A stretch of DNA of 64,000 bases from NCBI RefSeq assembly GCF_963676065.1, contig NZ_OY780933.1, positions 1,221,001 through 1,285,000 on the forward strand, given 5' to 3'. Position numbers and translations under genes: made by a program. Shown here one piece after another: positions 1 to 7,621 of the stretch (its first letter is position 1; every line of letters starts with the position of its first letter). Under the pieces are notes generated by a model, which had not been told where the DNA came from, searched no databases, and saw nothing but the letters and a program-made list of their open reading frames with translations. The stretch comes from Maridesulfovibrio sp. (GTDB lineage: Bacteria; Desulfobacterota; Desulfovibrionia; Desulfovibrionales; Desulfovibrionaceae).

Positions 1-320
1 TTCAAACGCGGATCGGCTTTGAACGCTTCACGCATGGATTCGATGTCTTCTTCACAGAATTTGTCGGAATCATTGGGATGTACGCCCATCAGAAAAAATA
101 TTTCCGGGTGATTTTCGAAAAGATCTTTGTTCGCGTGGTAGGCTTGCGGTCCCAGAAAGACGTTGCCGATTTTATCGACTCCGCATTCTTTGGCTCTTGC
201 CAGCACTTCCGGCAGGTCTTCACGGAATTCTTCCAGATCCAAATGGGCATGGGTTTCCACACCGGGAATATTGATGCCCACACTTTGGGGCAGGGCTCTT
301 TTTTTCTTTTTCTTAGCCAT
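1..320 (-). CDS. TatD-family metal-dependent hydrolase, N-terminal part (runs off window)
   Basis: The reading frame starts with ATG at 320 and continues without a stop to the window edge, giving about 106 residues. After a lysine-rich start (MAKKKKKR) it shows ETHAHLDL near residues 22-29, the H-x-H metal-binding motif of TatD-type amidohydrolases. LMGVHPND near residue 80 fits the family's GxHP motif. Family members are metal-dependent DNases or phosphoesterases with a TIM-barrel fold; the real substrate cannot be read from sequence. It lies 63 bp downstream of the glycosyltransferase gene on the same strand and may be co-transcribed with it. The gene is cut by the window, so the rest of the active site is not visible. 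Confidence 0.8.
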   Translation of the reverse strand, partial: MAKKKKKRALPQSVGINIPGVETHAHLDLEEFREDLPEVLARAKECGVDKIGNVFLGPQAYHANKDLFENHPEIFFLMGVHPNDSDKFCEEDIESMREAFKADPRL

Positions 321-383
321 ATTTTTTTGGGGTGATGTGTTTGCTTTTTATGATGGAACAGTTTGTTTTTAAGGAGAAAGCTT

Positions 384-1367
384 TTAAAAATTGTCCCAGA
401 TATTCAAAACAGCTTTTTCCTGTTCTTTTATCGTATATGAACGGATGGTCTGTTGCCCTGCTTCCAGAGCGCTGTCAAGAAGGGGGCCGCCGTCGCGCCA
501 TAGACTGAGGGCTCTTTCCAGATTGAAAGCCGCGTCAAGTACGTCCGCATCCGCAGACCAGAAACCGTTGCCGGACCATGGGACTTCACGCAGCGGCCAC
601 CATGGCTCGAAGGTAGCTCCTTCAAGCTGGCGCATATAATCCCAGCCGCCGAAACCGGAAAACCCGACAGGTATGCAGCCGGATGCAAGGGCTTCAAGGG
701 GCGGCAACGAAAAGCCTTCCGGGAAACCTGAGGCAAGGAAGATATGGCAGGAGCGCAGTGTTTGGGCCACGCCTTCGGCATCCATTCCGGCAATTTCCAC
801 CCACCTGACCGCTGAGCCGGGATTGCGTGATTCAAAAATAGATTTAATCTGGCTGACCATCGCTTTGTTCTTGCGCGGCATGTAGGCGATGCGAATCTTG
901 CCGGAGGGCTTTTTCTCAGGTGCATGAAACAGATCGGTATCGATGCCCGGACGCAGAATGGGGGAAGTTGTTTTTACTGTTTGCTGCATAAACCATTGTA
1001 CCGGATGGGAAACAGCCAGAAAGGAAACAGGAAGACCTGCCCATGAAACCCCTTCCGGCAGGGAAGAAAACAGATAGGCCCAGTTCTGACAGTAAACGAC
1101 ACATCTTGCCCCGGCGTTAAGCCCCGGTGCCAGACTGTTTACCCACCCCTCGGGTACAAGCCATATATCTTCCGGTTTAAGGCTTACTTCGTCCCAGTGC
1201 ACGGGGGCGGGGTATCCTTCAGCAAGCGTCGGCATCCAACTGCCCTTTTCACGCATGACAAGCTGAACATCCTTACCGTGACGGGCGAGGATTGATGCAA
1301 TCTGACAAAAAACCGTGATTCCCCCGGTCGGTTTGCGAACCGGAGGTATGAATATGTATGTTCTCAT
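384..1367 (-). CDS. GT-B fold glycosyltransferase (GT4-like)
   Basis: A 327-residue protein if translation starts at the ATG at 1367 (MRTYIFIPPV), preceded by AGGAAA at good spacing. The open frame reaches 1436 but the extra 23 residues look like read-through of leader. The C-terminal half carries PEGFSLPPLEALASG followed by CIPVGF, the E-x7-E nucleotide-sugar binding signature of GT-B retaining glycosyltransferases. The N-terminus has the glycine-rich start KPTGGITVF typical of the acceptor domain. It probably adds sugar to a surface polysaccharide or glycan; donor and acceptor are unknown. It is divergent from the sigma-54 activator gene across about 170 bp. Confidence 0.78.
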   Translation of the reverse strand: MRTYIFIPPVRKPTGGITVFCQIASILARHGKDVQLVMREKGSWMPTLAEGYPAPVHWDEVSLKPEDIWLVPEGWVNSLAPGLNAGARCVVYCQNWAYLFSSLPEGVSWAGLPVSFLAVSHPVQWFMQQTVKTTSPILRPGIDTDLFHAPEKKPSGKIRIAYMPRKNKAMVSQIKSIFESRNPGSAVRWVEIAGMDAEGVAQTLRSCHIFLASGFPEGFSLPPLEALASGCIPVGFSGFGGWDYMRQLEGATFEPWWPLREVPWSGNGFWSADADVLDAAFNLERALSLWRDGGPLLDSALEAGQQTIRSYTIKEQEKAVLNIWDNF

Positions 1368-1534
1368 AATTTGTTTTCCTCGCCGGAACATACAACCGTT
1401 TTCACCGATTGAAAAGCAGACCCCGAAATGCACCATTCCTAACGCAAGAAGCGGCGTAACCTATCATATAAGATAGATTTAAATTCTGAAAAAAGCGCGT
1501 GGCACATCCAATTCATCCATGATAATGAAGTTAT

Positions 1535-2935
1535 GTGACTAACGAATCTCAATATATCATCAACGGCCTGATGGAACAGGAATTTCTGCTGCCGGACCTT
1601 TTGAACAAGGTTCCTGTAGGAGTTGCCGTGCTGGATATCGAGGGTCGGGTAAGGCTGGTCAATCGAGCATGGCAGACCCTGACCGGCGCTGATCCCGATG
1701 CCATGCAGGGGTTGAAATGTTATCTCGGGCTGCGCTGTGATTATTGCTTCAAAGGCTGTCCGGTCATGGCTGATAAGGCCGATTTTCAGACGGTTTCAGT
1801 TGATGCCGATATTATTGACCGCACACGGACTAAAATTCCCATCCGGCTGAATCTTTCGCCTATCGTGAACAGCGACAAGGTTATCTCCGGATATGTGGAA
1901 ACAATTCAGGATATCCGGCAGGTTGCGGAGTTAAGCATCTCGGCCAGCAAGGCATATTCATTGGGAGGCATGATCGGCACAAGCCCGGAAATCGTCAAGG
2001 TTTTCAATATGGTCCCTTCCATAGCGGGGACGGATTCTTCCGTTCTTATCACCGGGGAAACAGGGACCGGTAAAGATGTTCTCGCCGAGGCGATTCATAA
2101 TGCTTCCGACCGTGCAGGAGCGCCGTTTATCAAGGTAAATTGCGGGGCGTTGCCGGAAACACTGCTGGAGTCGGAACTTTTCGGGCATGTTAAGGGCGCC
2201 TTTACCGGAGCCAATGAAGATCGCCCCGGACGGATTAAGCTGGCCCATAACGGCTCTTTCTTCTTGACTGAGATCGGCGATCTGCCGCTGTCTCTACAGG
2301 TAAAATTGCTTTCATTTCTGGATGATAAGATTGTATATCCCCTTGGGAGTACCCGCGGCTTTAATGCTGATGTACGGGTTATTGTCGCTACCCACCGCGA
2401 TCTGAAGAAAATGGTTCAAGAGAAAACATTTCGTTCAGACCTGCTTTTCCGGTTAAACGTGGTGCACTTGCATCTGCCGCCTCTGCGTGAACGTGGCGAG
2501 GACATTCTGCTGCTTAAGAATCATTTCCTTATGAATTACTGCAGTAGGTTCAATAAAAAGATATCAGGATTTTCCAGAAATGCGGCGAAAATATTATCTG
2601 CCTACCACTATCCCGGCAATGTGCGCGAACTGCGTAACATAGTGGAGTATGCCGTTAATTTTTGTGATCGTGATGTTATCCGCTCCAGCCATTTGCCGGC
2701 TTATCTTACAGAGCAGGATATCATGCGTTCGGTTGCGGAAATTCCGCAACCAGAGCGCGAGCGGGCAGCTCCGGCTGAATACAGATCACCGGAAAGCTGG
2801 GGTGAGGCGGAAAAGCAGTTGATCATGGGCGCTTTGGTCAAATGCGCTGGACGTAAAGGAGAAGCGGCTGATCTTCTCGGCTGGTCCCGCTCTACTCTCT
2901 GGCGTAAAATGAATAAACACTCCATCAGTGGATAG
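1535..2935 (+). CDS. PAS-domain sigma-54 activator with cysteine cluster and altered Walker B
   Basis: A 466-residue enhancer-binding protein starting at GTG 1535. Residues about 20-130 form a PAS domain with four close cysteines (C62, C68, C71, C75; spacing 6-2-3), which could bind a metal, an Fe-S cluster or sense redox. Residues about 145-380 are the AAA+ domain: Walker A GETGTGK at 174-180, sigma-54 contact loop GAFTGA at 221-226. Walker B reads FFLTEIGD, so the usual aspartate is T245 while E246 is kept. A Fis-type helix-turn-helix lies at about 440-460. There is no phospho-receiver, so signal input is probably direct through PAS. The stop is 3 bp before the next gene. A likely target is the sigma-54 promoter at 3455. 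Confidence 0.9.
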   Translation: MTNESQYIINGLMEQEFLLPDLLNKVPVGVAVLDIEGRVRLVNRAWQTLTGADPDAMQGLKCYLGLRCDYCFKGCPVMADKADFQTVSVDADIIDRTRTKIPIRLNLSPIVNSDKVISGYVETIQDIRQVAELSISASKAYSLGGMIGTSPEIVKVFNMVPSIAGTDSSVLITGETGTGKDVLAEAIHNASDRAGAPFIKVNCGALPETLLESELFGHVKGAFTGANEDRPGRIKLAHNGSFFLTEIGDLPLSLQVKLLSFLDDKIVYPLGSTRGFNADVRVIVATHRDLKKMVQEKTFRSDLLFRLNVVHLHLPPLRERGEDILLLKNHFLMNYCSRFNKKISGFSRNAAKILSAYHYPGNVRELRNIVEYAVNFCDRDVIRSSHLPAYLTEQDIMRSVAEIPQPERERAAPAEYRSPESWGEAEKQLIMGALVKCAGRKGEAADLLGWSRSTLWRKMNKHSISG

Positions 2936-2938
2936 CTA

Positions 2939-3280
2939 ATGCCGCACAAGATAATGATTCCCTTGCATAACGATGAGGTTGCCCCCCGTTTTGATCTGGC
3001 AAAAGATGTCCTGCTGGCTGAATTTCGCGCCGAAGGTGAAGTTGACGAACGTATTATTGTTCTGCCGCAGGCTTCAGCTGATGATCTATGCGCATTGGCT
3101 ACTTCCCATAATACAGATGCGGTTATCTGCGGCGGCGTTGACGATGAGCATTATCAATACCTGAAATGGAAGGGTATAGAGGTTTTTGATGATGTCATCG
3201 GTCCGGTGAAGGCTGTGATGCAGGGCTACAAAGATGGGAAACTCTTCAGCGGCGCTAATTTTTATACACTTCAGTCTTAG
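2939..3280 (+). CDS. NifX/NifB C-terminal-like (dinitrogenase FeMo-cofactor biosynthesis family) protein
   Basis: A 113-residue protein that fits the small NifX/NafY/NifB-C family: the N-terminus IMIPLHNDEVAPRFD matches the family start (basic strand, then VxxxFD), and CGGVDDEHYQYL with GIEVFDDVIGPV gives the later core strands. Family members bind or carry Mo/Fe-S clusters. In Desulfovibrio the orange protein Orp belongs to the same fold and sits beside a sigma-54 regulator, a similar pairing to the one seen here. The gene begins 3 bp after the activator stop and is surely co-transcribed with it. No nif genes are in the window, so a nitrogenase role is not supported. It may be a metal-cluster sensor partner for the cysteine-rich PAS protein (inference). 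Confidence 0.75.
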   Translation: MPHKIMIPLHNDEVAPRFDLAKDVLLAEFRAEGEVDERIIVLPQASADDLCALATSHNTDAVICGGVDDEHYQYLKWKGIEVFDDVIGPVKAVMQGYKDGKLFSGANFYTLQS

Positions 3281-3341
3281 ATATTTATCCTCCAAATATA
3301 AGCATTAATCACAGTGCTTACATTCTTTTTGTTTAAAAATG

Positions 3342-3390
3342 TTTCATATTGTCTCTTCACTCCAGTTTCAAATTGTTTCAAATTGCTTCA
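3342..3390 (+). repeat. TTTCAAATTG repeats, candidate activator binding sites
   Basis: The 10-bp unit TTTCAAATTG occurs as a perfect tandem at 3366-3375 and 3376-3385, with a near copy TTTCATATTG at 3342-3351 and a decayed unit just after. They lie about 65-110 bp upstream of the sigma-54 promoter at 3455, the usual distance for enhancer sites, and only about 400 bp from the end of an enhancer-binding protein gene. Assignment to that activator is inference. Confidence 0.5.
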
Positions 3391-3454
3391 GACCCTTCGT
3401 TAAAAAAAACTTCATATAAAATTAACGCTCTGTTATACCTGAAATTATTTTATC

Positions 3455-3470
3455 TGGCATGCCCGGTGCT
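3455..3470 (+). promoter_or_regulatory. Sigma-54 promoter
   Basis: TGGCATGCCCGGTGCT matches the sigma-54 consensus TGGCACGN4TTGCW with the invariant GG (-24) and GC (-12) at the exact 11-nt spacing; only two positions of the consensus differ. The predicted start of transcription is about 3480, just upstream of the pseudo-receiver gene at 3532. Confidence 0.7.
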
Positions 3471-3476
3471 TAGTGG

Positions 3477-3526
3477 AAAAACGTTGTATAGGCTGAATTC
3501 CCAGCCGGCAGCAAAGACAACGTTTT
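3477..3526 (+). promoter_or_regulatory. Structured 5' leader of the pseudo-receiver operon
   Basis: AAAACGTTGT (3477-3486) and ACAACGTTTT (3517-3526) are perfect 10-bp inverted arms. Inside them GGCTG (3491-3495) pairs with CAGCC (3502-3506). The outer arm ends 5 nt before the ATG at 3532, and no Shine-Dalgarno sequence is seen in the spacer. If transcription starts near 3480, almost the whole leader folds. It may control translation or mRNA stability. Confidence 0.5.
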
Positions 3527-3531
3527 AATAC

Positions 3532-3885
3532 ATGAAAATAATGATTGTTGAAAAAGACTCGGAATTTCGTGAGCACCTTGTTCTGCGCCTCAGGAAGGAA
3601 GGATTGCAGGTGACTGAATCCGGATCACTGGACGAAGCTGAAAAATTAATCAGCGTTGATGGCCTGGACGGTATCGTGCTGGGCCTGTCCGGATTCGGCC
3701 GGAGTTCACTGAAATTCATGAAAGACATTTCAGCAATTGTTCCTGATTTGAAAGTTGTTCTAATCAATAGGCACAATATGATTCCGCTTTCCATAGAGGC
3801 TATGAATCTTGGAGCATGTGCTGAAATTTCAGTTCCGGTGGATATTGCCGCATTGGTCAAAAACCTGCGTAAAGTATGCGCATAG
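3532..3885 (+). CDS. Pseudo-receiver domain protein (no phosphoacceptor)
   Basis: A 117-residue stand-alone receiver-fold protein: MKIMIVEKDS start, VVLINR strand 4 and EISVPVDI strand 5 align with CheY-like proteins. The key residues are lost: the N-terminal acidic pair is E7-K8 where DD is usual, the phosphoacceptor position is G51 (IVLGLSG), and the strand-5 lysine is V101. It therefore cannot be phosphorylated in the normal way and probably acts by protein binding. It is the first gene of the transporter run and 50 bp upstream of the CBS gene. Its partner is unknown; control of the transporter or the CBS protein is inference. Confidence 0.7.
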   Translation: MKIMIVEKDSEFREHLVLRLRKEGLQVTESGSLDEAEKLISVDGLDGIVLGLSGFGRSSLKFMKDISAIVPDLKVVLINRHNMIPLSIEAMNLGACAEISVPVDIAALVKNLRKVCA

Positions 3886-3935
3886 GCAAAATAGAGATCA
3901 AAATGTCGACCGGAAAACCTGCATAGGGGGAAAAT

Positions 3936-4490
3936 GTGAAAAATTTTAAAGTTAAAGATTTGATGATCCCTGTTGAAGAATACAACCGGGTTACAAAGAA
4001 AACCACTTTGTTTGAAGCATTGCTGCATCTTGAGCAGCTTGATGAAGAGCAGAAGCAACTGCATCCGCATCGAGATCTGCTGGTGGAGGATGAAGAAGGA
4101 AACATTGTAGGCAAGATCACCATGCTGGATATTTTCAAGCATATGGAGCCGGCTTATTTTAAAATGGATAACAAACACTCTCCCAATTCCTTGAACACGG
4201 ATTTTGTTCAAAAGATTTATCGCGATTTTAACCTTTGGTCCGAGCCTCTAGACAGCTTGTGCCGCAAGAATGCGGTAGCGACAGTTGAAGAGATTATGCA
4301 TAGGCCCGAAGGGGCGGAAATTCTTGATGAAGACGACTCCATCGATAAGGCCCTGCACGCTTTTGTGCTAGGTGTTCACCAGCCCCTGCTGGTCAGGAAA
4401 AATGGTCGTATCACCGGGGTTATTCGCCTCGGCGATGCCTTTGACAAAGTTAGAAGTGCTGTCCTCGCTTGCGAGGGCGATATAGCCTAA
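3936..4490 (+). CDS. CBS-domain pair protein
   Basis: A 184-residue protein starting at GTG 3936 with GGGGGA about 7 bp upstream. KVKDLMIPVEEYNRV begins the first CBS motif and the strand EDEEGNIVGKITMLDI ends it. VEEIMHRPEGAEILDEDDS begins the second motif, closed by LVRKNGRITGVIRLGD. Paired CBS domains bind adenosyl nucleotides and gate transporters or enzymes. It sits 19 bp before the SLC13 transporter gene, so energy-dependent gating of that transporter is a reasonable inference. No catalytic domain is attached. No transmembrane segment is present, so it is cytoplasmic. Confidence 0.82.
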   Translation: MKNFKVKDLMIPVEEYNRVTKKTTLFEALLHLEQLDEEQKQLHPHRDLLVEDEEGNIVGKITMLDIFKHMEPAYFKMDNKHSPNSLNTDFVQKIYRDFNLWSEPLDSLCRKNAVATVEEIMHRPEGAEILDEDDSIDKALHAFVLGVHQPLLVRKNGRITGVIRLGDAFDKVRSAVLACEGDIA

Positions 4491-4509
4491 TCGTATAGGA
4501 GCGAAACTC

Positions 4510-5979
4510 ATGAGTGCTGAAATTGCAACTAAGCCCGGATTTGATTTCAAGAGGATGTTCTTCCTGCTGCTGGGAATATCCCTTTTCGCCATTGTCTACT
4601 ATTGTCCGGCATGGCCGGATGCAATTGATCCCGGCGGGCAGCATTTTGTTTTATCCAAAGAAGCTAAAGGTGCCATCGGCGTCTTCCTTCTGGCGGGTAC
4701 GTGGTGGGTGTTTGAAGTAGTCCCTATCGGGGTGACCTCCCTGGCCATCGGCGTGTTGCAGGCCATGTTTTTCATCCGTCCGGCCAAGGTGGCCTTTAAG
4801 GATTTTATGGACCCTTCAGTCCTTTTTATCTTTGCTTCCATCATGATCGGTCTTGTCTTCACAAAAACCGGACTGACCAAGCGTCTGGCCTATAAGATGC
4901 TTATTATCGTCGGTGAAAAGACCAGCCGAATTTATCTGGGTGTATTCGTTGTAACCGCACTGTTGACCCATGTTATGGCTCACACCGCTGTTGCTGCGAC
5001 CGTTTACCCGTTGCTGCTGGCCATTTATTCCCTCTACGGGGAAGGTGATAAGCCCACCAAGTTCGGTAAGGGCCTTTTTATCGGCATGGCTTTTGTGGCC
5101 GGTGCCGGATCTATCGTAACCCTGCTCGGAGCAGCGCGCGGAGCAGTAGCTATCGGGTTTTACAACCAGATTCTTGGCAAGGATATCACCTTTTTTGAAC
5201 TCACTTATTATATGGCACCGATAGGCTGGGCCATGGTCTTTCTGCTTTGGGGATTCTTCATGGTTTTTCTGAAGCCGGAAAAGGACGTTATCCCCGGTCT
5301 GCGTGAAAAGGCCAGAGAGCTTAATGATCGGATGGGGCCGCTTTCCCGTGATGAAAAGCTTGCTGCGGTCCTCGTCGGCGGAGTTATCGTGATCATGAGC
5401 CTGCGGTCTTTTATTCCTGAATTGAAGGCCATCGATAAGACTTCCATTATTCTGATCTCATCTATTTCATTCTTTGTTTTCAATATTCTCGACATCAATG
5501 ATCTTGAAGATATTCCCTGGAATATCATTTTGCTCTTCGCGGGTGCCATGTCCATCGGCTTTTGTCTCTGGGATACCGGCGCGGCGAAGTGGATGGCGGT
5601 CAATTGGCTGATCCTTTTTCAGGAATCAAGCGGATTTGTTTTCATTATGTCCATCGCCTTTTTTGTAATGATTATGACCAACTTTATCATGAACGTGGCG
5701 GCGATAGCCATATCGCTCCCGGTGGCTCTGGTTATCGCGCCTTACCTTGGCGTGGCTCCGGAAGTGATCCTCTTTGCAGCCCTTGTTGTTGCCGGTATGC
5801 CCTTCCTTCTCCTTGTCGGTGCGGCTCCCAACGCAATCGCTTACGATTCCAAGCAGTTCACTACCGGGGAGTTCTTTATGTACGGTGTCCCCGCAAGTAT
5901 TCTGCTTATGGTTGTAACCGGCATTTTTGTTAAGTTTATATGGCCCCTTATGGGTATGCCTGTAAGCTTGCCGGGTTAG
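4510..5979 (+). CDS. SLC13/DASS-family sodium-anion symporter
   Basis: A 489-residue membrane protein with about 11-12 hydrophobic segments and the architecture of the divalent anion:Na+ symporter family. The two inverted signature regions are visible as MAHTAVAATVYPLL (about residue 156-169) and TNFIMNVAAIAISLP (about residue 395-410). AGGAGCG lies 7 bp before the ATG. Substrates in the family include dicarboxylates and sulfate; SLC13 proteins are among the proposed Na+-coupled sulfate importers of marine sulfate reducers, so sulfate is an attractive but unproven substrate. It is in the run with CBS and pseudo-receiver genes and upstream of nhaB, which would return the imported sodium. Confidence 0.85.
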   Translation: MSAEIATKPGFDFKRMFFLLLGISLFAIVYYCPAWPDAIDPGGQHFVLSKEAKGAIGVFLLAGTWWVFEVVPIGVTSLAIGVLQAMFFIRPAKVAFKDFMDPSVLFIFASIMIGLVFTKTGLTKRLAYKMLIIVGEKTSRIYLGVFVVTALLTHVMAHTAVAATVYPLLLAIYSLYGEGDKPTKFGKGLFIGMAFVAGAGSIVTLLGAARGAVAIGFYNQILGKDITFFELTYYMAPIGWAMVFLLWGFFMVFLKPEKDVIPGLREKARELNDRMGPLSRDEKLAAVLVGGVIVIMSLRSFIPELKAIDKTSIILISSISFFVFNILDINDLEDIPWNIILLFAGAMSIGFCLWDTGAAKWMAVNWLILFQESSGFVFIMSIAFFVMIMTNFIMNVAAIAISLPVALVIAPYLGVAPEVILFAALVVAGMPFLLLVGAAPNAIAYDSKQFTTGEFFMYGVPASILLMVVTGIFVKFIWPLMGMPVSLPG

Positions 5980-6014
5980 CTATATACAGGTATAAGGAAA
6001 AATTAAATATAGGG

Positions 6015-6053
6015 GCAGGACGGTTACGGCAAGGCATGCCGGAGCCGTCCTGC
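6015..6053 (+). promoter_or_regulatory. Strong intercistronic hairpin
   Basis: GCAGGACGG (6015-6023) pairs with CCGTCCTGC (6045-6053), with CGGC/GCCG pairing inside. It lies in the 142-bp gap between the SLC13 and beta-helix genes. There is no T-run after it, so it is more likely an mRNA stability or processing element than a full terminator. Confidence 0.5.
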
Positions 6054-6121
6054 TTGAATAAACCCTGTTTCCGGTTTCCGCCTACGACTTCCGGTACTTA
6101 ACTAAAAAGCGAGAAGGATTT

Positions 6122-7561
6122 ATGAAACAGCTGAATAAGCTCATTGATCATGTTGCCAATCGTGTGAACATCAATCTGCGCGAGCCCCTCGTGGATGTCC
6201 GTCCTTACATCAAGGATTTGCTCCCCGAGGATAGCTTTGCCCTCTACTACGCATTCTATTCCCTGACCAACACTCATCCGCTTATGTTCAACTTCCGCCA
6301 TTCCAGTATCGGCGGAACTTATTTCCTTGGTAAATGCAAGGTGAACCACTCCATTCTTTATAAGAGTGACATCCGTGGTGACGAGTTGAAGAGGAAAGGG
6401 AGCATTGTCGAGATTAACGGGCAGAAGATCAAACTCCGCGATGATGAAGTCATTAAGATTCGCGACAGTTTTTTGATGAAAACACTTGTCCACAACAACT
6501 CTCATGATCCTGAAAATCTTGAGTGTTTCAAAATCTCAAACACAGTATCCCTGCATTACGCAAACATCCACGGAACTTCAGTTGAAGGCTGCTTTCTTGA
6601 GCCTTTCTCATCTGTGGACCTCTCTATCTGCCACGACTGCGCAGTAGGTGCATACTCCTACGTGCAGGCAGGTGAGCTATCCCATAAACGCATCAAACCA
6701 GGCCGGGTATGGGTCAAGTCCGATGGAGCGTTTGAATTCAATTACCAGTTCCCGAAAGAAGTCCTTTCCAAATACATTCGTATGGAAAACAACAGACCCA
6801 AAGGAATTTTTATGGATTTCTTTGACGAGCGTAAAGAAGACTTCGTGCCCATCTATTCTTCAGTTAAGCCTGAGGCGCTGGTTTTTGTCCCCGACGGAGC
6901 TTCCGTAAGCCCTTACGCAGTTATCAAGGGTAATTGCAAAGTAGCCAAGAATGTTCTCGTGGCTCAAAGGGCCTACATTGAAAACTCCGATCTCGGCCCC
7001 GGTGCGAATGCACAGGAAAACTGTTACATTATCAATTCTGAATACGAAGGCAATGATGTTACCGCCCACGGCGGCAAGGTCATCTACTGCTGTCTCGGCA
7101 AGCAGGTCTTCGTTGGTTTTAATTCTTTTCTCAATGGTAAAGAGAATGCTAAAATTGAAATCGGCTCCGGATCGATTATAATGCCTCACACTATAATCGA
7201 TTCATCAGAGCCTATTAAAATACCGGACAATTCTCTTGTCTGGGGCTATGTAAGCAAACAGGAAGATCTCGAAATGCACTCGATCCTACTTTCTGATTTC
7301 GCTGCCATTAAGGGACAGTTCCGCCTCGGTAATCTGACCTTTGAAGGCATCGGATCCAAGTTTGTTGACGGCTTCAGGCACCGCATCGAACATATTCTGG
7401 AATGCAACGGTGCGTTCTGGGACGGTTCTGAAGAAACAGCGGGCCATTCCCAGCAGACTCAGGACATATCCTTTAATATCCTTCAGCCTTATCCTGAAGG
7501 AGATTTGCAGGGACTTTATCCGGAATTGACAATCGACCCGCTGGTTCCCAGTGATCTTTAA
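6122..7561 (+). CDS. Left-handed beta-helix (hexapeptide repeat) protein of unknown function
   Basis: A 479-residue soluble protein with GAGAAGGA before the ATG. Several stretches have hexapeptide-repeat periodicity: about residues 55-90 (SSIGGTYFLGKCKVNHSIL), 140-185 and especially 260-380 (ASVSPYAVIKGNCKVAKNVL, then IEIGSGSIIMPHTII). This is the fold of acyl- and acetyltransferases and gamma-carbonic anhydrases. Cysteines and histidines are many, but I cannot assign a metal triad or a catalytic His with confidence. The position between an SLC13 symporter and NhaB suggests a role connected with ion or bicarbonate handling, but this is only context. I do not recognise a named family. Confidence 0.6.
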   Translation: MKQLNKLIDHVANRVNINLREPLVDVRPYIKDLLPEDSFALYYAFYSLTNTHPLMFNFRHSSIGGTYFLGKCKVNHSILYKSDIRGDELKRKGSIVEINGQKIKLRDDEVIKIRDSFLMKTLVHNNSHDPENLECFKISNTVSLHYANIHGTSVEGCFLEPFSSVDLSICHDCAVGAYSYVQAGELSHKRIKPGRVWVKSDGAFEFNYQFPKEVLSKYIRMENNRPKGIFMDFFDERKEDFVPIYSSVKPEALVFVPDGASVSPYAVIKGNCKVAKNVLVAQRAYIENSDLGPGANAQENCYIINSEYEGNDVTAHGGKVIYCCLGKQVFVGFNSFLNGKENAKIEIGSGSIIMPHTIIDSSEPIKIPDNSLVWGYVSKQEDLEMHSILLSDFAAIKGQFRLGNLTFEGIGSKFVDGFRHRIEHILECNGAFWDGSEETAGHSQQTQDISFNILQPYPEGDLQGLYPELTIDPLVPSDL

Positions 7562-7621
7562 AATTACGTTATAAATTAAAGCTCACAGGTTCCACACACA
7601 AAAGGCAAAAGGAGATAAACC

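Noticed and set aside
1504..1520. TGGCACATCCAATTCA as a sigma-54 promoter before the activator gene
   Set aside because: The -24 part fits but the -12 GC is replaced by TC at the needed spacing, so the key dinucleotide is missing.
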